Assembly: GCF_050896395.1 (NCBI RefSeq)
Contig: NZ_JBPBBA010000019.1
Coordinates: 7,284-71,283, forward strand
Reading direction: 5' to 3'
DNA: 64,000 bases
DNA from: Nioella aestuarii
GTDB taxonomy: Bacteria; Pseudomonadota; Alphaproteobacteria; Rhodobacterales; Rhodobacteraceae
Shown in pieces: positions 45,228 through 53,499 of the stretch. Position 1 is the stretch's first letter; each line of letters opens with the position of its first letter. Both the position numbers and the translations under genes were made by a program. Under the pieces are notes generated by a model. That model ran no database searches. It was given only the letters and a program-made list of their open reading frames with translations, and was not told where the DNA came from.

Positions 45228-46271
45228 CTATCGCGTGAAATCGGTGATCACGGCCACGCCAGGCGGGGTCGGCCCGTCAAAAGCGGCCAGTTCGGCGCTG
45301 GCATCCGACAGGCTCACGCGGCGGGCAATCATCGGGGTCAGGTCCAGCGCACCCCCTTCAATGAGCGACAGCAGCGAGGGATAGCGCCAGGACGGCATAC
45401 CGCGCGTGCCGTAGATGGCAAGTTGCCCGGAATAGACCGCATCCCATGGCAACGTCATATTGACGTGATCCCCGGCCGGCATTCCGACTTGCACCATGCG
45501 CCCAAGCTTTCGCAATGATTTCATGGCATTGATCGTGGTCACTTCGAATCCGAGCGCCTCAACCGCCAGATCTGCGCCGCCTTTGGTGATTTCCCTGATC
45601 TCGCCCACGGGATCGGCCCCGGCCGCGTTGACAGCTGCATCAATGCCAAGTTCGCGCGCGTGATCCAGTTTTTCCTGCACCACGTCCGCGACGACAACAC
45701 GCGCGCCAAGCGCCTTGCCAATAAGGGCTGCGGCCAGGCCGATGCCGCCTACTCCCCAGATTGCCAGCCACTCCCCCGGACGAAGCGCCGCACGCCCCGT
45801 CAAAGCGTGCCAGGCGGTCGTGACCCGGCACCCAAGCGCGGCGGCAAGGGCGGGGTCCATCCCCTCTGGCAGACTGGTCAGGTTGGCATCCGCCCGCGCC
45901 ACCGCCAGCCTTTGGGCAAAAGCACCTGGGGCGGTGAAGCCGGGAATGATCTGTGTGGCACAGACAGTCTGATGACCGGCACGACAATCCGGGCAGGTGC
46001 CACAAGCCAGGATAAAGGGAGCAATGACCCGGTCACCAACCCGCCACTGGCTGACCTCGCGGCCAACTTCGCACACCACGCCGCAATATTCGTGTCCAGG
46101 GATCTGCGGCAGCGGCACGTCGGGTTCATGCCCGCCCCAAAGATGCCAGTCGGACCGGCAGATGCCACAGGCCAGCACGTCCAGCACCACCCCATCGGGC
46201 GGACATTCCGGGTCGGGCAGGTCCGTGACCTGCAAGGCCGTGCGGGGCTGGATCAGCTGCGCGGCCCGCAT
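45228..46271 (-). CDS. zinc-dependent alcohol dehydrogenase
   Basis: 347 residues from the ATG at 46271. Catalytic zinc ligands: C in ACGICRSDWH and H/E in GHEYCG. Structural zinc ligands: the four-cysteine group in LACGTCPDCRAGHQTVC. The NAD(P) fold is GVGGIGLAAA. This is a complete medium-chain dehydrogenase with unknown substrate; the GHEPDVPLPQIPGHE segment is common in such enzymes. It starts 5 bp after the purS stop and ends 70 bp before purQ, so it is embedded in a purine unit. Confidence 0.93.
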   Translation of the reverse strand: MRAAQLIQPRTALQVTDLPDPECPPDGVVLDVLACGICRSDWHLWGGHEPDVPLPQIPGHEYCGVVCEVGREVSQWRVGDRVIAPFILACGTCPDCRAGHQTVCATQIIPGFTAPGAFAQRLAVARADANLTSLPEGMDPALAAALGCRVTTAWHALTGRAALRPGEWLAIWGVGGIGLAAALIGKALGARVVVADVVQEKLDHARELGIDAAVNAAGADPVGEIREITKGGADLAVEALGFEVTTINAMKSLRKLGRMVQVGMPAGDHVNMTLPWDAVYSGQLAIYGTRGMPSWRYPSLLSLIEGGALDLTPMIARRVSLSDASAELAAFDGPTPPGVAVITDFTR

Positions 46272-46276
46272 CAGGT

Positions 46277-46507
46277 TCAGCCCATGGCGATCGAGTAGCT
46301 CTCGATCACCGTATTGGCGAGCAGTTTTTCGCACATCGCCTTGACCGTGTCCTCAGAGGTGCCATCGGCCAGATCGAGCTCGATCACCTTGCCCTGGCGG
46401 ACACCCTCGACGCCGTCGAAGCCCAAAGCCCCAAGCGCGTGGCGCACGGCCTCGCCCTGCGGGTCCAGAACGCCTTGTTTCAGCATTACGGTCACGGTTG
46501 CGCGCAT
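46277..46507 (-). CDS. purS: phosphoribosylformylglycinamidine synthase subunit PurS
   Basis: 76 residues from the ATG at 46507 (MRATVTVMLKQGVLDPQGEA). PurS is the small bridging subunit between PurL and PurQ; the VLDPQG and GVRQGKVIEL segments are diagnostic. It lies 79 bp after purC, and the gap contains copy 2 of the dispersed element, whose purine-rich side (AAGAAGAAAAGGGCAGGGG on the minus strand) is positioned to serve as the ribosome site. Confidence 0.93.
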   Translation of the reverse strand: MRATVTVMLKQGVLDPQGEAVRHALGALGFDGVEGVRQGKVIELDLADGTSEDTVKAMCEKLLANTVIESYSIAMG

Positions 46508-46518
46508 CGCCCCTGCCC

Positions 46519-46550
46519 TTTTCTTCTTGGTCCAAATACTCAATCGGCGC
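46519..46550 (+). repeat. dispersed TTCTTCTTGG element, copy 2
   Basis: TTTTCTTCTTGGTCCAAATACTC-type sequence with one change from copies 1 and 3. It falls between purC and purS; read on the minus strand it forms the leader of purS. Confidence 0.75.
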
Positions 46551-46586
46551 GCGCTGATCACGCGCGCATCGGTTCATTTCGCCAGC

Positions 46587-47348
46587 TTAGTTCACCAGCG
46601 TCGGCTTGCCACCGTGACCGGTGCTGGTGGGCATCACGCCAAGGCGACGGGCCACTTCCGTGTACGCGTCGGTCAGGCTGCCCAGATCGCGGCGGAACAC
46701 GTCCTTGTCCAGCTTCTGGCCGGTCTCAATGTCCCACAGGCGGCAACTGTCGGGGCTGATTTCATCGGCTACGATCAACCGCATGAAATCGCCATCCCAG
46801 GCGCGGCCGATCTCGATCTTGAAATCGACCAGACGAATGCCGACGCCCATCATCATGCCAGACATGAAGTCGTTCACCCGCAGGGCCAGCGCGACGATAT
46901 CGTCGAGATCCTGCTGCGAGGCCCATCCAAATGCGATGATGTATTCCTCGGGCACCAGAGGATCGCCCAGTTCGTCGTTCTTGTAGGAAAACTCGATGAT
47001 CGGACGCGGCAGCTGTGTGCCTTCTTCCATCCCCAGGCGCTTTGCCATCGACCCGGCGGCGAAGTTGCGCACGATCACTTCCAGCGGGATGATCTCGACC
47101 TGGCGGATCAGTTGTTCGCGCATGTTGATGCGGCGGATGAAATGGGTCGGCACGCCGATATTGTTCAGCCCGTTCATGAAGAATTCAGACAAACGGTTGT
47201 TCAGAACGCCCTTGCCTTCGATGGTCGCCTTCTTCTCGGCGTTGAAGGCAGTGGCGTCATCCTTGAAGTACTGAACCAGAGTTCCCGGTTCCGGGCCTTC
47301 ATACAGGATCTTCGCTTTGCCTTCGTAGACCTTTTTGCGCCGTGCCAT
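46587..47348 (-). CDS. purC: phosphoribosylaminoimidazole-succinocarboxamide synthase
   Basis: 253 residues from the ATG at 47348. Joins aspartate to CAIR in purine synthesis. Family segments are visible: KVYEGKAKILYEG (ATP lysines), FNAEKKATIEGKG, EVIVRNFAAGS, GVRLVDFKIEIGR-type (GIRLVDFKIEIGRAWDGD) and LIVADEISPDSCRLWD. It heads the minus-strand unit purC-purS-(dehydrogenase)-purQ. Confidence 0.97.
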   Translation of the reverse strand: MARRKKVYEGKAKILYEGPEPGTLVQYFKDDATAFNAEKKATIEGKGVLNNRLSEFFMNGLNNIGVPTHFIRRINMREQLIRQVEIIPLEVIVRNFAAGSMAKRLGMEEGTQLPRPIIEFSYKNDELGDPLVPEEYIIAFGWASQQDLDDIVALALRVNDFMSGMMMGVGIRLVDFKIEIGRAWDGDFMRLIVADEISPDSCRLWDIETGQKLDKDVFRRDLGSLTDAYTEVARRLGVMPTSTGHGGKPTLVN

Positions 47349-47437
47349 GTGCTTGTCTTCTCCGAATCCATCACCCGGCGCCCCAGGCACCGTTTGAGGC
47401 GCGTATACGCCCAAGGCCATCGAAAGGGAAGCGGCCC

Positions 47438-48052
47438 TTACTGCGCGCTAAAGCCCCAGAAGCCAAGCCGCCCGCTGCCGACAGCGATTATACCCGCGCG
47501 GTTGTTAAAGGGGCGGTGCGTCAGGTCGTAATTGCGAAAGAACTCATCGTTGAGATACATCCGCGCCTGAGTTCCGCTAATCCGCACCTCCAGCACGTCC
47601 GATCCGTCACCGCGCCCCACCGGGTCGCCGGCTTCACCATAGATCACATCCATGGTTTCGACGTCACGGTTGATCGCCATCAACGTATTATCCGCCGTCA
47701 GCAGAAAGGCGATGTAGGTGCTATTGGCTTCGCCGAAGTCATATAGCAGCCCGGTCGCCGCCACACCTTGCCCGTCATCATTGCGGGCATAAACATTCGC
47801 GCGAAGGATCAGCGTACCGTCGTCGTTCAGCAACGGCATCTCATAATAGCGGATTGCGCCCGAATCCGTGGTGTTCTGAAGAACGAACCAGCCGTTTTCT
47901 TCGTATCCGCGCCATAACTGGTCCTGAAACTCGCCCAATCCCAGGGGCTGAAGATACTCTCCTAGCACCGCATCGACTGTTGCCTGGGCCAAAACCGGGG
48001 ATGCGGACAGCATGATTGCCGTCGAAAGGGCGGCTATTGTAGATCTGAACAT
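47438..48052 (-). CDS. secreted protein of unknown function
   Basis: 204 residues, GGAGAA before the ATG. Signal peptide MFRSTIAALSTAIMLSASPVLAQ. The mature domain (about 180 residues) is rich in strands and aromatic residues: WRGYEENGWFVLQNTTDSGAIRYYEM, VYARNDDGQGVAATGLLYDFG, STYIAFLLTADNTLMAIN and RAGIIAVGSGRLGFWGFS. The overall pattern resembles jelly-roll (concanavalin-like) domains, but that is an impression without a motif. No catalytic residues stand out. It lies upstream of purC on the same strand. Confidence 0.75.
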   Translation of the reverse strand: MFRSTIAALSTAIMLSASPVLAQATVDAVLGEYLQPLGLGEFQDQLWRGYEENGWFVLQNTTDSGAIRYYEMPLLNDDGTLILRANVYARNDDGQGVAATGLLYDFGEANSTYIAFLLTADNTLMAINRDVETMDVIYGEAGDPVGRGDGSDVLEVRISGTQARMYLNDEFFRNYDLTHRPFNNRAGIIAVGSGRLGFWGFSAQ

Positions 48053-48252
48053 GGCGGGTTCTCCTGCAAAAGGCTGAGTAAAATCGGGTCGCTATATGGG
48101 GCTAATATGAGGTCAAGGAGGCGATTCGGTCCAGTTTTCTGCACAAAAACCGTTCAGCAGCGGCCTCCAGCCGCACAATCCACCCTTGTGCGACCCACCC
48201 TGCCCGGCCTATTTGAAAAGCAACAAATGCATCTGAGTCAGGAGAGCCCAAG

Positions 48253-48567
48253 ATGACCACCTTCGATGACCGCGAACACGCGTTCGAAGCCAAGTTCGCC
48301 CATGACGCCGAAATGGTGTTCCGCGCCGAAGCCCGCCGCAACAAGCTGGTTGGCCTGTGGGCCGCGGAGATTATGGGCAAAACCGGCTCTGACGCCGATG
48401 CCTATGCCATCGAAGTGGTGAAGTCCGATTTCGAGGAAGCGGGCCACGAAGATGTGGTGCGCAAGGTCGCAGCGGATCTGGACGGCAAAGCCACCGCAGA
48501 TGAGATCCGCGCCAAGATGGCGGAACTGCTGATTGTGGCCAAGGGCCAGCTGATCAACGAAGCCTAA
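48253..48567 (+). CDS. F1-ATPase inhibitor zeta subunit (DUF1476)
   Basis: 104 residues, starting MTTFDDREHAFEAKFAHDAE, which is typical of DUF1476 proteins. These are the alphaproteobacterial zeta subunits, first described in Paracoccus denitrificans, that bind F1 with an inhibitory N-terminal segment and block ATP hydrolysis in the reverse direction. The RRNKLVGLWAAEIMG and KADEIRAKM-type helices form a four-helix bundle. AGGAGAGCCCAAG precedes the ATG. The gene is monocistronic and ends at a GC-rich hairpin. Confidence 0.92.
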   Translation: MTTFDDREHAFEAKFAHDAEMVFRAEARRNKLVGLWAAEIMGKTGSDADAYAIEVVKSDFEEAGHEDVVRKVAADLDGKATADEIRAKMAELLIVAKGQLINEA

Positions 48568-48592
48568 GCCACAAGGGCTGCCAAGACATGAC

Positions 48593-48623
48593 AGGGCCGC
48601 CCGTGCAGATCGCGGGCGGCCCT
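48593..48623 (+). terminator. terminator-like hairpin after the zeta gene
   Basis: An 11-bp GC-rich stem, 48593-48603 with 48613-48623 (AGGGCCGCCCG/CGGGCGGCCCT) and a 9-base loop. The T-run after it is weak (TGCCGTTCT), so termination may be inefficient. Confidence 0.6.
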
Positions 48624-48734
48624 TGCCGTTCTAAATCGAACGAAGCTCATAACCTTTATGCAGATTATGCGCTTGCCTCATCTCCCTGTCGCGGACCAAG
48701 AAGGCCCTGCGCAGATATCTGAAAGACGACTCAC

Positions 48735-49748
48735 ATGACCAATCTCCTGTCCAAGCTGATGGCGGAACGCGACTGGCTGATGGCCGATGGTGCGACCGGC
48801 ACGACCCTTTTCAACATGGGGCTGTCCTCGGGCGATGCGCCAGAGCTGTGGAATGTCGATCACCCTGATCGCATTGCGGCGCTCTATCAGGGGGCGGTCG
48901 ATGCGGGGTCGGATATCTTCCTGACCAATTCCTTCGGCGGCACCCGCGCCCGTCTGAAGCTGCACGGCGCACAGGACCGGGCGTTCGAACTGTCAAAGCT
49001 GGCCGCTGAGATCGGCCGTGAGGTTGCCGACAAGGCGGGCCGCCCGGTGGTCGTGGCTGGCTCTGTCGGGCCGACCGGGGAAATCATGGTGCCCATGGGC
49101 GCGCTAACCCATGAAAGCGCGGTCGAGATGTTCCATGAACAGGCCGAAGGTCTGAAGGCTGGCGGCGTCGATGTGCTTTGGGTCGAAACCATTTCCGCCG
49201 CCGAGGAATTCAAGGCCTTCGCAGAGGCGGCCAAGCTGGCCGATATGCCCTGGTGCGGCACGATGAGCTTTGACACCGCAGGCCGCACAATGATGGGCTT
49301 CACCTCGTCCGATATGGCGGCAATGGCCGAAAAGCTCGATCCGCGCCCGCTGGCCTTTGGCGCCAATTGCGGGGTCGGCGCGTCCGACCTTCTGCGCACG
49401 GTTCTTGGATTCCGCGCCTCGGGCAGTGACATTCCCTTCATTGCCAAAGGCAATGCCGGCATTCCGAAATATGTGGACGGTCACATTCACTATGACGGCA
49501 CACCAGAGCTGATGGCGAAATACGCCCTGCTGGCCCGCGATGCCGGTGCAAAGATCATTGGCGGCTGCTGTGGCACCCAGACGGAACATCTTCGCGCGAT
49601 GAAGGCTGCACTGGAAAGCACCCCGCGTGGACCTGCCCCGACGCTAGACCAGATCGCAGCCGAGATTGGCGGTTTCTCATCCGATAGCGACGGCACCGGC
49701 GATGACGCCCCCGCGGCCCGCCGCCCCCGCCGCCGCGCACGCGGCTGA
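48735..49748 (+). CDS. bmt: homocysteine S-methyltransferase domain protein (Bmt/MetH-N type)
   Basis: 337 residues. Starts AERDWLMADGATGTTLFNMGL, and the zinc ligands are in place: Cys in FGANCGVGASDL and the CC pair in IIGGCCGTQTEHL. This is the homocysteine-binding barrel found as the first module of cobalamin-dependent MetH and as betaine-homocysteine methyltransferase. In roseobacters it is usually named Bmt. A separate corrinoid protein 1.5 kb downstream suggests it may act as one subunit of a split methionine synthase rather than using betaine. The Arg/Pro-rich tail (ARRPRRRARG) is unusual. Confidence 0.9.
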   Translation: MTNLLSKLMAERDWLMADGATGTTLFNMGLSSGDAPELWNVDHPDRIAALYQGAVDAGSDIFLTNSFGGTRARLKLHGAQDRAFELSKLAAEIGREVADKAGRPVVVAGSVGPTGEIMVPMGALTHESAVEMFHEQAEGLKAGGVDVLWVETISAAEEFKAFAEAAKLADMPWCGTMSFDTAGRTMMGFTSSDMAAMAEKLDPRPLAFGANCGVGASDLLRTVLGFRASGSDIPFIAKGNAGIPKYVDGHIHYDGTPELMAKYALLARDAGAKIIGGCCGTQTEHLRAMKAALESTPRGPAPTLDQIAAEIGGFSSDSDGTGDDAPAARRPRRRARG

Positions 49749-49756
49749 CCAAGACG

Positions 49757-50020
49757 ATGGCGCGCGCGATCCGGGCGATTTTCCTAGGGCTTGCTGCCCT
49801 GGCGGGGCTCGTCTGGATCGGCGGCTATGTCTACATCAACTCACTCGCATGTGCGTTCAGGTCAGGCAGCTCTTGCCGGATCACAATGCCGTGGCGCATG
49901 ACCGGCGAAGACCTGTTGCTGCTTGTCCTCATTCCGGCCTCTATCGTTCTGATATTGCTTTTCTTTGCATGGCTTGCACATCGGCGGGTCAAGACCGGCG
50001 GCGCGGACGGATCAAAGTGA
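49757..50020 (+). CDS. small two-span membrane protein, unknown function
   Basis: 87 residues starting 8 bp after the bmt stop. Two hydrophobic segments (about residues 6-28 and 52-73) with two cysteines between them (ACAFRSGSSCRI) that could be periplasmic and form a disulfide. The ribosome site is poor, so it may depend on coupling to bmt. No family recognised. It ends just before the convergent radical SAM gene. Confidence 0.55.
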   Translation: MARAIRAIFLGLAALAGLVWIGGYVYINSLACAFRSGSSCRITMPWRMTGEDLLLLVLIPASIVLILLFFAWLAHRRVKTGGADGSK

Positions 50021-50022
50021 TG

Positions 50023-51105
50023 TCAAAAGAGGCTCAATTGATCGCCGGGGCGCGGCGGCACCCGGAACAGGTCTGTTCTGAGCGCGGACATCGACCGGCT
50101 CAGGCCCGCCGCCCTAACTGCGCGGGCAAAGCGTTTTTGCAGCAAATCCGCGTAGATGCCAGTTCCGGTCAGCCGTTGCCCCCAATTCGCGCTATAGTCT
50201 GCACCTCCATGCATGTCCCGCACCCTTGCCATGACCCGTGCGGCGCGCAGCGGCACATGTTCCTCCAGCCAGGCCTTGAACAGCGGCGCAACCTCCAGCG
50301 GCAGGCGCAGGGTAATCATGCTGGCCCCGGTCGCACCCGCATCGGCCCCGGCTGTCACGATCTGCTCAATCTCATGGTCTGTCAGCCCCGGCACAATGGG
50401 CGATACCATCAGGCGCACGGGGATACCCGCCGCCGCCAGCCGCTCGATGGTCTTCAGCCGCCTTGCAGGCGTTGGCACGCGCGGCTCCATAGCCCGCGCC
50501 AGACCCGCATCCAGCGTGGTGACGGACACCCCCACTTTGGCCAGCCCCTGCCCCGCCAGCTCCGCGATAAGGTCGATATCGCGCTCGATCAGCGTGCCCT
50601 TGGTCACGATCCCGACCGGATGGCGAAAATCGCACAGAACCTGCAACAGACCGCGCATAATCTGGCGATCCTTCTCAATCGGCTGATAGGGATCGGTGTT
50701 GGTGCCGATGGCAATCGGCTGAACGTCATATCCGCGGCGCCGCAGGTCTCGCATCAAAACGGCAGGCGCGTCGGGGCGCGCGATCAGTCGTGTCTCGAAA
50801 TCCAGTCCGGGCGACAGGTCCAGATAGGCGTGCGATGGCCGGGCAAAACAATAGATACAGCCATGTTCACACCCCCGGTAAGGGTTGATCGAGCGATCAA
50901 AACCCAAATCGGGCGAGGCATTCCGCGTGATCACCGACCGAGGTCGTTCGACCGTGACTTCGGTGCGCAGCGGCGGCAGATCTTCTTCGATGTCCCAGCC
51001 ATCGGGCTCGGCGCGTGTTTCCAGACGGTCAAAGCGGTTGGCGGGGTTAAACCCTGCGCCTCTGCCCCTGCGACGGGCCTTGTCGATGATCTGATCGAAC
51101 TCCAT
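50023..51105 (-). CDS. PA0069-type radical SAM protein
   Basis: 360 residues. The 4Fe-4S cluster motif is in NPYRGCEHGCIYCFARPSH (C-x3-C-x2-C). The KARRRGRGAGFNPANRFD N-terminus, GTNTDPYQPIE (SAM/GG region) and the C-terminal GGADYSANWGQRLTGTGIYADLLQKRF match the PA0069 family, related to SplB-like radical enzymes; no reaction is known for it. It lies between bmt and the corrinoid gene, but on the opposite strand, and shares a 161-bp divergent region with the corrinoid gene. Confidence 0.9.
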   Translation of the reverse strand: MEFDQIIDKARRRGRGAGFNPANRFDRLETRAEPDGWDIEEDLPPLRTEVTVERPRSVITRNASPDLGFDRSINPYRGCEHGCIYCFARPSHAYLDLSPGLDFETRLIARPDAPAVLMRDLRRRGYDVQPIAIGTNTDPYQPIEKDRQIMRGLLQVLCDFRHPVGIVTKGTLIERDIDLIAELAGQGLAKVGVSVTTLDAGLARAMEPRVPTPARRLKTIERLAAAGIPVRLMVSPIVPGLTDHEIEQIVTAGADAGATGASMITLRLPLEVAPLFKAWLEEHVPLRAARVMARVRDMHGGADYSANWGQRLTGTGIYADLLQKRFARAVRAAGLSRSMSALRTDLFRVPPRPGDQLSLF

Positions 51106-51266
51106 GCTTCAATCTGGAACATAAGAAGAACATTCACAACCCCGACTTGCATCAAGGTCGGTCACGACGCGACGCGTGTCGCAATTCAGCGCGTCAGATT
51201 TGCGTGCTGCGGCCAAAAGTCGGAGCAGTCCTCGAAACCCCCGGTCCGGTCAGGGAGCCACCAAAT

Positions 51267-51968
51267 ATGTCCGATGAAGACGAAATCATCCTCTCCGAGC
51301 TCGACGATGAAGAGCTTGTGCAGCAGATGTTCGATGACCTTTATGACGGTCTCAAGGAGGAGATCGAAGAAGGCGTCAACATCCTGCTGGAACGCAATTG
51401 GGAGCCCTACCGCGTTCTGACCGAAGCGCTGGTCGGCGGAATGACCATCGTCGGCAAGGACTTCCGGGACGGCATTCTCTTTGTTCCCGAAGTGCTGCTG
51501 GCCGCCAACGCAATGAAGGGCGGCATGGCCATCCTCAAGCCGCTCTTGGCTGAAACCGGCGCGCCGCGCGTCGGCAAGATGGTCATCGGTACCGTCAAGG
51601 GCGACATCCACGACATCGGCAAGAACCTCGTCGGCATGATGATGGAAGGCGCGGGCTTCGAAGTGGTCGATCTGGGTATCAACAACGCCGTGGAAAGCTA
51701 TCTCGAGGCGCTGGAATCCGAACAGCCCGACATCCTCGGCATGTCGGCCCTGCTGACCACCACGATGCCCTATATGAAGGTCGTCATCGACACGATGGTC
51801 GAGACCGGCGTGCGCGACGACTACATCGTGCTGGTCGGCGGCGCGCCCCTGAACGAGGAATTTGGCAAAGCGATCGGCGCTGACGCCTATTGCCGCGACG
51901 CCGCCGTGGCCGTGGAAACCGCCAAGGAATTCATGGCGCGCAAGCACAATCAGGCGGCGGCGGGCTGA
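51267..51968 (+). CDS. corrinoid (cobalamin-binding) protein
   Basis: 233 residues from the ATG at 51267. An N-terminal helical cap (about 15-100, acidic start MSDEDEIILSELDDEEL) precedes a B12-binding Rossmann domain with the base-off signature KGDIHDIGKNLVGMMMEGAGFEVVDLG (the His of DIHDIG ligates cobalt), then GMSALLTTTMPYMK and LVGGAPLN. Such MtbC-like proteins carry methyl groups between methyltransferase modules. With bmt nearby, it is a good candidate for the cobalamin module of a split methionine synthase; the folate and reactivation modules are not in the window. Confidence 0.93.
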   Translation: MSDEDEIILSELDDEELVQQMFDDLYDGLKEEIEEGVNILLERNWEPYRVLTEALVGGMTIVGKDFRDGILFVPEVLLAANAMKGGMAILKPLLAETGAPRVGKMVIGTVKGDIHDIGKNLVGMMMEGAGFEVVDLGINNAVESYLEALESEQPDILGMSALLTTTMPYMKVVIDTMVETGVRDDYIVLVGGAPLNEEFGKAIGADAYCRDAAVAVETAKEFMARKHNQAAAG

Positions 51969-52008
51969 GATTTCAGCGTATCTTCGCGCCAGGCACCAAC
52001 ACGAAACC

Positions 52009-52039
52009 AGACCTCGTCTTCAGAAATGAGACGGGGTCT
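52009..52039 (+). terminator. hairpin after the corrinoid gene
   Basis: 11-bp stem AGACCTCGTCT (52009-52019) / AGACGGGGTCT (52029-52039) with one T-G pair and a 9-base loop. The tail is TCAATTT rather than a clean T-run. It marks the boundary between housekeeping sequence and the Hint-domain cluster. Confidence 0.55.
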
Positions 52040-52247
52040 GTCAATTTCCGACCGCCCCCTGCGCATCTTGTCGGCCGACCTTGCCGAGACGAAACCGGCT
52101 GGCGCGGGCCGCGTCCTGCATCAAGGCAAGCCCTCTGGCAGCGCAAGGTTTGACAAAAGGTGACTGTCTTCTTTAGGAATTGTGAACGCACAGGAAAGAT
52201 TGACCGGAGAAAACCTCTTTTGTCGTGACATCAGAGGGGCAAAACAC

Positions 52248-53240
52248 ATGGCCGACTATGTCTTTTCGGCGGGCACCGACTTCACAATCTACAGCGCGCG
52301 TTTTCAGGGCTTTCGATCGTCCGGAAGTTTGACGGGCGACCTGACCCTAAGCGATGGCGACCCCACAGATTCCGAGTTCACCAATCTGGAAAGCCTCAAC
52401 TATAACTTTGCCTCGGGATCAAGCGGGACAAACGGATCGTTCTTTGGCACGATAGAAATCGGCGGAGTTAAGTATCCGTATGCCCGCCTCGGAAACGACG
52501 ATGTTTATGTGATTGGGATTCAGCTTTCTCAAGCCACCTACCCCAGTTCGGATGTGCTGCCCGGATTTGACTCTTCGAGTTTTCCCACCTGCTTCCTGAC
52601 GGGAAGCCGAATCGCAACACCAACTGGTAGCATTGCTGTCGAAGATCTTGCCATCGGTTGCGAGATTTCAACGGCAGAGGGCGGCTGCGTATCGGTAAAA
52701 TGGATCGGTCGCCAGACCGTCTCCACCCGCTTCGGCCCCGCCGAGCGCCTGATGCCGGTGCGCTTTGCTGCCGGGTCTCTAGGAGAGGGTTTGCCCCACA
52801 CCGACCTAACGGTGACCGCCGATCACGGCATGCTGGTGGAGGGAGTCATCTGCCATGCGGGCGCTCTGGTGAACGGCACCACGATCACGCGGGTGCCGCT
52901 GGCCGAGATAGGTGAGACCTACACCGTCTACCACGTTGAAACCGAGGCCCATGAGGTCATCCTCGCCAACGGCGCCCCCGCCGAGACCTTCATCGACAAC
53001 GTGAGCCGCCGTGCCTTCGACAACTACGCTGAGTTTGAGGCGCTCTACGGCGACGTGCCCGAGATGCGGGAACTGCCGTTTCCGCGCGCGATGAGCGCGC
53101 GGCAGGTGCCGATGGCGATCAAGGCGAGGTTGCAGGGGGGGGGCGGCAAGCGCCGCATAGCCTGCGTCAGTGTGCCGCCGCTGCTTTCCCGGTGGCGGCA
53201 TCCCGCTTTCCAGTGTCGCACTCAGAAATGGGGCAACTGA
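52248..53240 (+). CDS. Hint-domain protein, copy A, with frame-dependent C-terminus
   Basis: 330 residues from the ATG at 52248, with GAGGGG upstream. Residues 1-114 are a divergent N-terminal domain (acidic LSDGDPTDSE; later GTIEIGGVKYPY). At C115 (TCFLTGSRIATP) begins a Hint_2-type domain: IAVEDLAIG, KWIGRQTV, TVTADHGMLVEG (T-x-x-H), GALVNGTTITRVPLAE and ILANGAPAETFIDN. Hint domains cut or ligate their own chain at the first Cys. After residue 296 the frame passes through nine G and reads into a Trp/Arg-rich tail with no match to the sister copies; with one G fewer it would end QGGAASAA. Confidence 0.88.
   Translation: MADYVFSAGTDFTIYSARFQGFRSSGSLTGDLTLSDGDPTDSEFTNLESLNYNFASGSSGTNGSFFGTIEIGGVKYPYARLGNDDVYVIGIQLSQATYPSSDVLPGFDSSSFPTCFLTGSRIATPTGSIAVEDLAIGCEISTAEGGCVSVKWIGRQTVSTRFGPAERLMPVRFAAGSLGEGLPHTDLTVTADHGMLVEGVICHAGALVNGTTITRVPLAEIGETYTVYHVETEAHEVILANGAPAETFIDNVSRRAFDNYAEFEALYGDVPEMRELPFPRAMSARQVPMAIKARLQGGGGKRRIACVSVPPLLSRWRHPAFQCRTQKWGN
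53135..53143 (+). repeat. homopolymer of nine G in copy A
   Basis: A run of nine G inside the 3' end of the first Hint gene. The present length gives the longer tail; a run of eight would place TAG at once after GCAAGCGCCGCA, giving a protein ending like its paralogues (ending AA). Such runs are prone to slippage and also to sequencing error. Confidence 0.85.
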
Positions 53241-53499
53241 ACCAAAAGGATTGTCCAACTCGCTCCTTGGTCGGAAGAGTGGTTTTGGTCGCGCGATTGT
53301 GGGCGGGCATCTCGTTCACGTCGTGATCGAAAAGCTTCCCTGTTGCGCTCACTTTAAGTGATGACTACCCTTTGAAGCTAGGGAAACGTTGACAGATTCG
53401 GCTGCCATTGATTGGCGAATTCATTCTCTTCCCGGAGACACAAGTTCATGAGGCGGCAGATCAAACAAGGCTGCCCACGCGCGCTGAGGGGGGCGATTA

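Noticed and set aside
51106..51266. Possible cobalamin or SAM riboswitch before the corrinoid gene, and likewise 48568-48734 before bmt
   Set aside because: I looked for conserved B12-box and SAM/SAH cores and saw none; the regions are also short for a cobalamin riboswitch.
53349..53361. Palindrome TCACTTTAAGTGA between Hint copies A and B
   Set aside because: Could be an operator, but it has no second copy near the other Hint genes, so chance is likely.
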